From contig NC_054712.1 in the NCBI RefSeq assembly GCF_016097555.1, positions 54,348,213 through 54,412,212 on the forward strand: a DNA stretch of 64,000 nt, written 5' to 3'. The DNA is from Gigantopelta aegis. Its lineage: Eukaryota; Mollusca; Gastropoda; Neomphalida; Peltospiridae. Within the stretch, counting starts at the first letter, position 1; every line of letters begins with the position of its first letter. Positions 47,401 to 59,400 of this stretch are shown here, in pieces. Under the pieces are notes generated by a model, which ran no database searches, was not told the DNA's origin, and saw only the letters and a list, made by a program, of their open reading frames with translations. The translations under genes were made by a program, and so were the position numbers.

Positions 47401-50385
47401 ACATTGATATAACAAAAATTATCTGGCTAAGTAAACCCCAGGTGCATCACTAGCCGGGTTTGGGGGATGTAAATGCCCCCCATCCTCCTCTCATCTTATT
47501 TGTTTCTTTTTTACTTTGAAAAAATTACATATTAGCCATAAAAATGCACAGGTTTATTACAAAAGGGAAAACATGAAAATAACAATCCTAGTGATGCCCA
47601 CAAGTTCAAGTGTTTACCTAAGTTTGTTTCCTGGCTCCTGATGCGTGAAAACCTTCCTTCCAACTCCACTCCCATATCACCCAAGTAGGTATCCATTTTG
47701 GATTCCACTTGTCCTGAAAGACACAAAACCGTATAGTATGTAAAACAGAAATCTTATGCACCAAAAACTAAAAAAAAAAAAAAAAAATTCATTTAAACAT
47801 ATACCATTGGACTGAAAAAATGGGCCCCATATTTCTGAACAGGAATTTTCAGAGAAGTAAAAGCCTTGCCTACCATAAACTTTTTCGGCACACTGATGAA
47901 CATGGATAGGTACAACTATGAACCAAGTTTTATCGACCTAGGATATATAATTTGTGGGAAACTGATCTAAATGCAAATCTTTGTTAAATTTTAATACTAG
48001 AGTTGACGTGTCGCTGCTGCCACTAGAAAATTAACACTTATATCTAGCCTTTTTACTTTAAGATAAGACCACACCCATTTCAATATTTTTAATAAATTGG
48101 GCAGTTTCCCCACACCTCCCACCAAAATGAGCTAATACCAAACACACATTAAGATATTTACAAACATCTGCTATACTGTAAAACGGGTATTATTCGCGGC
48201 AGTAAATTTTCGCGATATCAAAAATGCAGGCAGTTCGCGGTTTTTAATTTTCGCGGTGTCATGGTCAAAAAACGGTGCCAAAAATCAACTACATTTATCA
48301 TTCTTCACAAAAACAGCGTTATGGCAGGTTCAATTTTGCAGTGGTTAAAAAAAGCGCGGACAAACCTGAAACTGTTGGTTTACCTGACCTTTCAATGTGT
48401 TTAACGACTGAAGAAGTTCAATCGACACAGGCTGCCAATGATGCCATTGATAAATTAAACACTTCTACAAATCGTAAACAAAAACACGGTGAATATAGAC
48501 TGTATGATCCAGAACAGCATGCCAAAATTGCTAAACTGTTGGGGTTTTTTGTTTTTTGTTCTAATGGATTTTATTTGCGTAAGTGTAATTTTCGCGGCTA
48601 AATTAAAAACACGAAAATTACACATTCGCAAATAATACCCATTTTACAGTATTTCCCTCAGGATTTAAGCACACTATTACTGACGAAACAATTTTTATTA
48701 TTGATGTCATCTATTAATTTGACATTGTAAAAACATGCTTTTTTTCCTTTATTCAGCACCCCAAAATCTATTTCAGTCTTAATGTGGCTGTTGCTACAGT
48801 AAGTTTGTTTTGTTTAACGACACCCATAGAGCACATTGATGTATTAATCATCAGTTATTGGATGTCAAAACATTTGGTAACATTGACAGTCTTAAGAGAG
48901 AAAACCCACTACATTTTTCAATTAGTAGCAAGGGATCTTTTATAAGGACTATCCCAGACAGGATAGCACATGTCATGGCCTTTGTACCAGTCGTGGCGTA
49001 AAGGCTGGAATGAGAAATAGCCCTATGGTCCCACTGATCCCAGATTGACAGAGCTTCAAGCTTGTGAAGGAAGGAAATGTTATATTTAACGACACACTCA
49101 ACACATTTAATATACAGTTATATGGCGTCAGACATATGGTTAAGGACCACACAGATATAGAGAGGAAACCCGCTGTCGCCACTTCATGGGCCTCTTTTCG
49201 ATTAGCAGCTACGATCTTTTATATGCACCATCCCAGACAGGGTAGTACATACCACAGCCTTTGTTACACCAGTTGTGGAGCACTGGCTGGAACGAGAAAT
49301 AGCCCAATGGGCCCACCGACGGGGATCGATCCTAAACCGACTGCGCATCAAGCGAGCACTTTACCACTGGGCTAAGTCCTGCCCCCAACTAATAGCAATA
49401 TACAGTTACCGAGTTTCTCATTGACAATCTCTTTCATGAGTGGGTCTTCAGGGACACTGGAGTCGATGTCCACACGCTCTACGTCTACACACCATCCGTG
49501 TACGTCACGGCTTATCATCACACGGCTCAGATTACGGAAGTCGGTCCCACTCTTTACAATGTATTTACCATTAACCTAATTGACACACAAGTAGTGAAGG
49601 ACAAACATTAAGTTAAGCAAACAATATTTCAAATATAATTGTAATAATGAAAGTTAAACAAATGTAATTAATTTTTAAAAATCAGTATAGCTATAAGCAC
49701 TTTTTGGAAAAGCTTTTAATGTCAAGCTTTTGCATCAGGAGTATTTTAACAAATATATTTTTTAATCCACCCCAACCCAACCCCCCTTAACCAAAAATAC
49801 CATAATTTAAAGATATATAGAGGTTATTACAAGTGTTTTTCGGTATTGTCAATATCATATATTAGGAATAAAAATTGTATTATGCGAGCCTCTGGCGAGC
49901 ATAATACATTATTTTTATTCCTAATATATGATATTGACGATACCGAAATACATGAGGGTAATAATCTCTTTATCATATAGCTCAAGCTTAATACGTGTTT
50001 TTGTAAACTGTACACGCAACTTTAATTCCAGTCTGCCATTACTAGATATTCAAATGACGTAAGAATATGTGGCGCGGTGTATTTTTGAATGGAAATGACG
50101 TCATTTTGGATGTCTTGACATCAAAATAAAGTTACGCCTAACGTTTTTTGAACGCTGGACAGCTTTCAGTGTCAAATTTCCACTGAAATGTTTTTATTTG
50201 ATGACTATGAATGTATATGTCAATCATGGAGTGTCACCTAAGTACGTTTGCTTAAATATCCATAAACCTAGTGCCGAGACCTCAACTAATTTACATCTAA
50301 TTTGCAAAGTTATCAAATTCTTAAAGTATGTGATCTGAAAAATATCACATACTTTGATTGCACTGAAAATGTAAGATATTATATG

Positions 50386-50449
<64 letters not shown>

Positions 50450-53400
50450 AGAGCAGCAAAATCAGTCAGTGTTTGGTTTTACTTAAGGTTATAATGTTAC
50501 TTTTAAACTATAGTTGTGTGTGAAAAAAAAAAAAATCAATCAATGTTAAGTTTAATGTTATTTTTAAAGTATAAATAGATAGTTTTACAAAATTCTCTGC
50601 TTGTCCAGAGCTAGTCTTGTGTATGAAATATATCAAAAATATACGTACAACTTTGGTATCATAATCATGATCGTGACCTCCTAATATGAGATCAATCTCG
50701 TCGACACTTTCAGCCAAGTGGATATCATTGGGCCAGCGCATGTGGGTTAAAGCTATCACAATGTCAGCTCCCTAAACAAACAAGACAAAGTATTGTCTTA
50801 AGTACATGCATACATGTGGGTTAAAGCTATCACAATGTCAGCTCCCTAAACAAACAAGACATAGTATTGTCTTAAGTACATGCATACATGTGGGTTAAAG
50901 CTATCACAATGTCAGCTCCCTAAACAAACAAGACATAAAGTATTGTCTTAAGTACATGCATACATGTGGGTTAAAGCTATCACAATGTCAGCTCCCTAAA
51001 CAAACAAGACATAAAGTATTGTCTTAAGTACATGCATACATGTGGGTTAAAGCTATCACAATGTCAGCTCCCTAAACAAACAAGACATAAAGTATTGTCT
51101 TAAGTACATGCATACATGTGGGTTAAAGCTATCACAATGTCAGCTCCCTAAACAAACAAGACATAAAGTATTGTCTTAAGTACATGCATACATGTGGGTT
51201 AAAGCTATCACAATGTCAGCTCCCTAAACAAACAAGACATAAAGTATTGTCTTAAGTACATGCATACATGTGGGTTAAAGCTATCACAATGTCAGCTCCC
51301 TAAACAAACAAGACATAAAGTATTGTCTTAAGTACATGCATACATGTGGGTTAAAGCTATCACAATGTCAGCTCCCTAAACAAACAAGACATAAAGTATT
51401 GTCTTAAGTACATGCATACATGTGGGTTAAAGCTATCACAATGTCAGCTCCCTAAACAAACAAGACATAAAGTATTGTCTTAAGTACATGCATACATGTG
51501 GGTTAAAGCTATCACAATGTCAGCTCCCTAAACAAACAAGACAAAGTATTGTCTTAAGTACATGCATACAATGAAGGAAGGAAGGAAGGAAATGTTTTAT
51601 TTAACAACGCACTCAACACATTTTATTTACGGTTATGAGAGAGGAAACCCGCTGTCGCCACTTAATGGGCTACTCTTTCTGATTAGCAGCAAGGGATCTT
51701 TTATATGCACCATCACACAGATATGGTAGTACATACCACTGCCTTTGATATGCCTGTCATGGTGCACTGGCTGGAACGAGAAATAGGCCAATGGGCCCAC
51801 TGATCCATCACTGACTGTGCATCGAGCGAGCGTTGTACCACTGGGCTATGTCCCCCCACCCCCCGCAATATAAATGTTTAACAATAAAAAAGTTTGTTTT
51901 GTTTAACCTTCAGACTACTGCAGGCGAGATATCTCTGGCTGGAACAAGAAATCCCGCCCCTGCATACAATGAACATTTTTTTCAGCATCTCTTCACGATT
52001 TGCTACACAAATTTCAGAGATTGCTACACAATTCTAAATCATTAAATAGTATTTTAAGAACAAAATGTTCCCTGGAATATCTAGAGAATAATCAACAAAT
52101 TAGCTGGTTAGAAACAAATTATTCCAGGAATAATTTTATTTTATTTAAGATTACAGACAATTAAAAAAAAATAAAGTTATGTTTGTAGCAGTGTTGGTAT
52201 AAAGTGCTCCTACTGGCAGTAGCTAACTAGTGGGAATTTTCCTATTAGCTCAGTTGGTAGAGCATTGGACTCTCGCACTGAGAGTCTGTGGTTCGAATCC
52301 CCTCAGTGGAGGTTGATTTTTTTGCTACATTTAGAGCTGACATAGGGACTGGGTGTGTTCTTAACACAAGAATACAATTATAACCCAGTCAGGACCCGTA
52401 ACAGTTCAACTGCCCGTGGCCCACAGCTCCGGGATGTAGCTTCACTTGATGGGGGAGTATGTAGTAGTGTTGATATAAAGTGCTCCTACTGGCAGTAGGT
52501 AGTGGGAAGTTCCCTAGTAGCTCAGTTGGTAGAACGCTGGACTCTCGTACTAAAGAGTCTGTGGTTCGAATTCCCTAACTGGAGGTTTATTTTTCTGTTA
52601 CATGTTTACAAAATTCTGTTAAAAAAACATCTGTACTGAACTGTATTATATTAACATTTTATTACAAATTTAACCATAAAACCAAGATGTAAAAATGCTA
52701 ACTTTTTTTAACTGTGTATGTTTGCCAGACCATAATGTCATATTTAGTATCGGCAAAACATGTAATTTGTAAGCACCAAATCAATTATATATTGCACTAA
52801 TACATAATTCCTCAGTGAGTTTGAGTACTGGGGTAATAAATAAAGAGGTACAGAATTAGAAAATGTTGAATTGCATTATTTTGCTGAACAATAATATATA
52901 ATTTAGTCATTGTTTGAAAATTTAAATCATAGTAAAACTTAAAATTATTGTATAGTAAAATTAATAGACTTATATCATCATACCTGATTTCTTAGAATGT
53001 TTGCAAGTCGTTTTCCTTCATCTACAAAATCAATGTATGTGACATCATCAGGATCAAGAGTGGCCAATGTTTCAATCCATTCCTCTTCAACTAAACCGAC
53101 AAGACCAATCTGAAGTAAACAAAACATCACTAAGTTGGAGTTGTACACAAAGACAGTTCTTACAAGCCTGAAACAGACGGCTAGTTTTAGTTCAAGAACA
53201 CGGTTCTTGGCACCCACACACATCAGCTATCAGTGTTCTCTGTCCAAGTCAGGGTAAATGATTAGTTGTTAGTGACATAAGTTTGTGTAAAATGGCTGTA
53301 TGTTTACCATCCCATTGAGATAGGCTAGATGTGAGATGGGCTAGTGGTAGAACATTTGCCTGAGGTGTAATGGACAACTGATCACATAGATTTATGGACT

Positions 53401-56400
53401 CAACTTGGTACATCAAAGGCCATATGTACTGTCCTGACTATGAAAAAGAACATACAAAACATCACTTTCTGCTTCTTTGGCATGTGGTGGCAGTAGATTT
53501 CCTCCTCTCTATCAACCAAATGCTGAAATAACCAACAAATAGCTTTAGGTTAAAATGTGTCCGAACCTCAACAAACTAACACACTGGCAAGAGATAAAAC
53601 CGAACAAGAACAAAGTGTATAGCATGCTTGTGCTAATCACCACTGATATTCTTGTTAGTAAGTCTGTGCTGTTGTAAATATCACTACTGGTAGTTTATAT
53701 ACAGCTCCAGTTGCTTGCTTTGTATTGTGTAAAATAACATGTATACTACTCAAAAGAATTTAAGGGTCATACGATATTTTCGACATTATTTTCTGAATGT
53801 CAATTATATTAGCTAGACCATAATGTCACGCATAGTATTGTTCCATTTTGACGAAAGTGGGTCTAAGCAACCCATTAACGAATTAAAATCCACTGTCATT
53901 GACACTGTCGACTAGTTCTAATGGCGAAAACATGCTTACATTTGCACGTAAATTAGGGCGAAAGCGAAAGGTCTGCTAAGTGCCCATAACTTGCTTTTTC
54001 ACAAAGCGCTTCATTTGCACGTGTATTCCATGTTCCCAATGCTGAATTTCCGTATAATTGGAGCTTGCGTTCGTGTACGGTGCACACTCCAAATTCGACA
54101 ATGGTATGACTTCAACTGACTATCGAAGATCGAGGAAGGGCTATTGCTTGGCTTCAGGATGGCAATACGCAAAGAAATGTTGCTCTGAGACTTGGTGTCA
54201 ATCAGAGTGTCGTTGGCCGACTGTGGCAACGGTACCAAGCAACGAATTCTGTTCGAAATCGTCCACGTTCGGGAAGACCCCGAAGCACTACAAATAGAGA
54301 GGACCGCTACATCACCAATATGGCTCTACGTCAACGCACAACCACTGCACGCCGATTACGTGACAATCTGCTGACTGCGACTGGAACTCGAGTGTCTGAT
54401 CAAACCATACGCAATCGTCTGAGAGCCAATAATCTACGCCGCCGTTGCCAGACTGTTCGACGACCACTCCTACCACGTCACAGAACGGCCAGACGTCACT
54501 GGTGCACGCTTCATCTGCAGTGGCAACGTGTTCAGTGGAGTCGAGTGATGTTCACTGATGAGTCCAGGTTTAGTCTCCAGTTCAACGACGGTCGGGTTCG
54601 TATCTACAGACGTCCTGGGGAGCGCTTCGCTAACGTTAACGTTAGACAACGTAACCGGTTCGGTGGTGGTAGCGTCATGGTGTGGGGCGGCATCTCTATC
54701 CACCACAGGAACCCCCTCTATGTGGTGGATGGCAATCTAAATGGAATCCGCTATCTGAATGAGATTATCCGGCCGTTGGTTCTCCCAGGCCTTCAGCAGA
54801 TTGGCGGCGGGGCAGTTCTGCAGGATGACAATGCCAGACCCCACCGCGCCAGGGTGTTAACGGACTTTCTCAGACAACAAGGTATCGCCAGGATGGATTG
54901 GCCAGCATATTCGCCTGACTTGGCCCCAATAGAGAACGCCTGGGACGAATTAGGCAGGAGAGTTCGGGATAACCATGCCCCTCCGACCAACCTTCATGAT
55001 CTGGGTCAACTTCTTATGGCAGAGTGGCAGGCCATTCCCCAAGAGTTCTTCAGACGTCTGATCAACAGCATGAGGCAACGATGTGTCGAGTGTATTCGCG
55101 CCAGGGGTGGATTCACACACTATTAAACGAATGTTCTAATGTGTAAAATCCATGTGTGACAACCTTCAACTTTGACAGCATGTCATGTGACTTTCTTGTA
55201 TACACTGACGTTTATTTGTGGTTTTTTGTAAATATGGAACAATAAATAAAAAATTTGGTGTAGTTTACACAGAGTTCGACAAATCCGCTAGCCCGACGCC
55301 CGTGGCTAGTGGTTTTTAAGTTCGGGCTAGTGAGAAACGCAAAACCACCCCCTCTCCTTATCGCTCGATCGTGTTTTTGTTTTTTCTTCTTTTTCTCTCG
55401 GCTGAAATTTCGTTTAATAAATTTGATTGTGACGTTTGTCATAGAATAATATCAACAACATCATCTGTATATATAATAATAATCCACTTGAACTAGGTCT
55501 GCAAACTGCAGTAACATGCTATCTCTACATCGTCACGGTTACAGCATGCATTGTTTACTTTTCCCTTTCAAGTTTCTGGCACAGGAAATAAGTCTAATGA
55601 CATGCGTGTTTTGATTGGTTGGACACGTCACGTGGTAGTTAATCTCGCACATAATTATGTTTTAGGCTAACTTGGAAATCACCAATCGCGACGACAGGTT
55701 AATCTCAATCAAGTAAACCCCAGTCATGCTTTGAATTTCAGTGTTTGTTTTATTTACCTATTGTTTTCTAATTTAACACTTCGCTTACATATGGTTATCG
55801 GCAACCAGGAAAACAATTTACTTCAATGCTAACCGCACATGCAATGACTCGGCTTGGGCTATTACGTTTGGATAATGTCTCACAGCTGCCGATACAAGAT
55901 AATACCTTGTTTGTTCATCAATTAACAACGGATTAGATGTCGCCATTACAGTCTTTTGATATCGGTCTGACATGGGATAATGCCCTGTATTTGAGCAATT
56001 GGCAGTACCGTTCCTGGCGACATGAATAGTAGGCCCTAAAAACATAACCCACTACCAAATACACTGAACCATCTATTATCGTGTCACACTGTCGTACCCT
56101 CATTTAAATTTAATTGTTTTGATAGTGGTTTTAGATACCAACCATGAGTTTAATCAATTATTTTTCCCCGGGAGAGGGCAAAAGCGAAAATAGGACAATA
56201 ATGATGGATCACACTTGACAAAAGACCAAACGTACATGTACAACACGACAAAACTGAAAGTTACAACATAATTTAAGTGCTTGTTTCATTTTACTGTTAT
56301 AATCGTAAATGTGTAATCTTACAAAAATTAGATAAAAATCCAGTTATAATTGATCAAGAATTTGGGCTAGTGCTTTATCTTGGTGGGCTAGTGGTTTTCA

Positions 56401-59400
56401 CAAACCCACTAGCCCTGTGGCTAGTGACTTTTCAAAATATTTGTCATACTCTGGTTTACATCATCAATCTAATACACTCTGAAACTTATTTGGTTATAAA
56501 TTTTTGACCCTTAAATTCTTTTGAATAGTATATTTGTTATGATTATGAGGCCACTGTTTTGGGGTGGTTTTATAAAGATTCTTTGAACAATTTTTTGTGA
56601 ATTAGTTATGGTGAATAATAAAGTTGATATTTAGTACTAAAAGCAATGTCATTGTTTTACATAAATACCACACATATAAGAGACAATGGCTCTAATATTA
56701 CCCAGAACATAAAACAGCTGCTGTCAACTTTTCAAAGAAAGACCAGGGGACAGAATTTCTAAACTATCTTAGTACTATGATATTGTAAAACTGTCTTGGG
56801 GTATGGCCTGCGTTGTTGTGACATCATAACTTATGACAGTTTCACGATATTGTAACGCAAAGATATCTTCGAAAATCTCTAGCCAGGATATGATGACAAG
56901 GCTGAGAACAGGTCATTTTAGACTCAACTATCACAATGTAAGCGAGCAAGCGCCTCACAGCAGAATTTGTCTGAGTTACTAGGGTCCCCCATCTGAGAAA
57001 AGATGACATTTAACACAAAAGATAATGACCTTGATTCCATTCCACTCCAACATTTGAGTGACTTCTCCCAGTGCTAATGGTTCTTGGCTGAGATTATCCT
57101 GGACATTGCTTAGCAACCAAGGAAATGTGGTAGACTTAGCCACTTCTTGCAAGTGATCAACCCCAAAATCTGAAGTAAAAATGACACAATTTTTTTTTTT
57201 TTTTTACATAGGGCTATTTTTATTTACAGAAACATATCACAACCAACTATGATACATTAACGTATTTATAAATTACAGAAAAAGACTAATAAACATGTTC
57301 TGAATTCAGGTATTAAAATAAATTGAGACCCGTCTTTCAGGTTACCGTGTAATTATGTCAAGAACAGTGCTTTGTTCTCCATAAAATCTTACTTAAAGGG
57401 ACATACCCTAGTTTCTAAACACTAAGGCATATGTTTTACAGTGTTCGAGATTAAATTTTTTGGCCAGTATCCCAGTTGGATACTAACATTTCAAAATCTG
57501 GTATCCTACCTGAGAATTTAGTATTATATGGTATCCCGGTGGGATACTGAGTTCTTGACGTCTGGTATCCAAAATTAAATTCGGGTATCCCCGGAATATC
57601 AGGATACCGTTAATCTCGAACACTGCGCTACCATAATCAACCCCTGCAATTGGCCATGGTAATCAGCAATGCCGTGGAGTTTTTCATTCTCCACAGCACT
57701 TTTTTTGTACTGTGGACTATTTTAGATTTTTTTCCCCACAGCTTGTTTTTTGCTGTGGACCTTTTCTTAATTGCAGGGGTTGCATAATCTAAAAGCCCTG
57801 GGCTTATTTCGATGCCTGTAAATTTCAAGCAATTCACCTTTTAAAAAAACAATGTCTTCTCAATCTCCCCGCCCCAACCCAATTAATTACAGACAAAATA
57901 AAAACACTTAACAACTGATCACTTGCTATGCTTAACAACAGCTGGATTATAGCTATTTTTGTATGAATTAAAGCACTGATACAGGGGCAGATTTAGGTGA
58001 AACCAACCAGTATTTGCATCACACCAATGCACCTCCTCCTATTTAGTACCAATATTTCATTCAGCATGTCACACATACTTAATTTTTGACTCGGACCACG
58101 TTGACGTTATCTTAATCAGTAGAATTTGAAAATTAAACTGCATTAATGTTCTTGGTTTTGTTTTGAGATATTTGATCCAAAAAGAATCAAAAGGATTGCA
58201 CAACAGGCAGAGCCTATATAAGTGCTCTCCTAAACAAGATGGACATCAGACAATATTCATAATCATATATATAAAACATAATAACAATTTCCAATGGCAT
58301 AAAATATTTAACTTAATATTTTTTAATATATAGCAATAAAAGGTAGAGAATAAGATAGTCCGTCCCATTACCTACAAACATGTTTCTTGTAAAGTAAATA
58401 ACTTCAGTTTGATTTGACTAAGAAGAAAAGTAAAAGTATTTTGGAAATAAAAAAATTAATTTTTGTGTACAATTCACAAATCAATAGGCGTATAAGTAAA
58501 TTTCACAGTATAAAAAAAACTATAAATCCTCAGTATATAGTCGAGCCAAAAGTTTGCCAAAAAAATATGCACAGACTACTAAATTATCTGCTGTTATTTT
58601 CTCTAAAGGAATATATATATAGACATAATATTGGATTGCCTATAATGTTACAATGCTGAAAACAGTTTTAACGTAAACATGAATCTAAAAGTGTCACAAA
58701 AGTTGAAAAATACTAACATCGCATAATGAGCGTTAAAAAACATTTGGAACATTATTGTAGTATAGAAGTGCCATTGATAAAGTGAAGTAGCATGGCCACC
58801 GCAAAACGAAAAAAACGACGCACTCAACACATTTTATTTACTGTTATATGGTGTCAAACATATGGTTAAGTACCACACAGATAATGAGAGAGGAAACCTG
58901 CTATCGCCACTTCAGAGGCTACTCTTTTCGATTAGCAGCAAGGGATCTTTTATATGCACCATCACACAGACAGGGTAGTACATACCACGGCCTTTGATAG
59001 ACCAGTCGCACTGGCTGGAACAAGAAATAGCCCAATGGGCCCCGACGGGGATCGATCCCAGACCGACCGCACAGCGAGCAAGCACTGTACCACTGGGCTA
59101 CGTCCCACCCCTCAAAACGAAAAAAGGAATACCTCCTATTCCCAATGTATCTATTTTGTTTCAGTACTGGGGCTGATATTTAGTCCGTTTACAATGGTGT
59201 TAACTTTTGCAAGCATTAAAGAAACTGTTTTATAAAATGTTTTCTTTTGTATTTTGTTTTAACTTTATGTTTGAGTCAAAAATTGTGCGTTTGAAATGTA
59301 ATTTCAACGTAACTTGGAGGTAACTGATCAGGTTACTCATGGGTTAAGCCAGAGCCCTCAAAAGTACCTGGTCTCCGGCGGCAAATCGCCGCCTGAAACA

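Larger units (their letters stand above)
53744..56530 (+). mobile_element. Tc1-like DNA transposon (split by a hAT-like MITE)
   Basis: The inverted ends share CTxTTCAAAAGAATTTAAGG in outline: left 53744 onward reads TACTACTCAAAAGAATTTAA, right end reversed reads TACTATTCAAAAGAATTTAA, then GGGTCA in both. TA lies outside each end. Without the 1.18-kb MITE at 55270-56453 its length is about 1.6 kb, normal for Tc1. It encodes a near-complete transposase. Confidence 0.92.

Noticed and set aside
50741..51571. CRISPR-like or minisatellite-coded protein
   Set aside because: There are no spacers, and each unit stops in frame; the unit is exon plus intron of the neighbouring gene.
52241..52312. Functional tRNA gene
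   Set aside because: A and B boxes are present, but the acceptor stem has several mismatches and the anticodon arm does not fold canonically.
54470..54990. Antisense frames over the Tc1 transposase
   Set aside because: Shadows of the DD34E coding frame.
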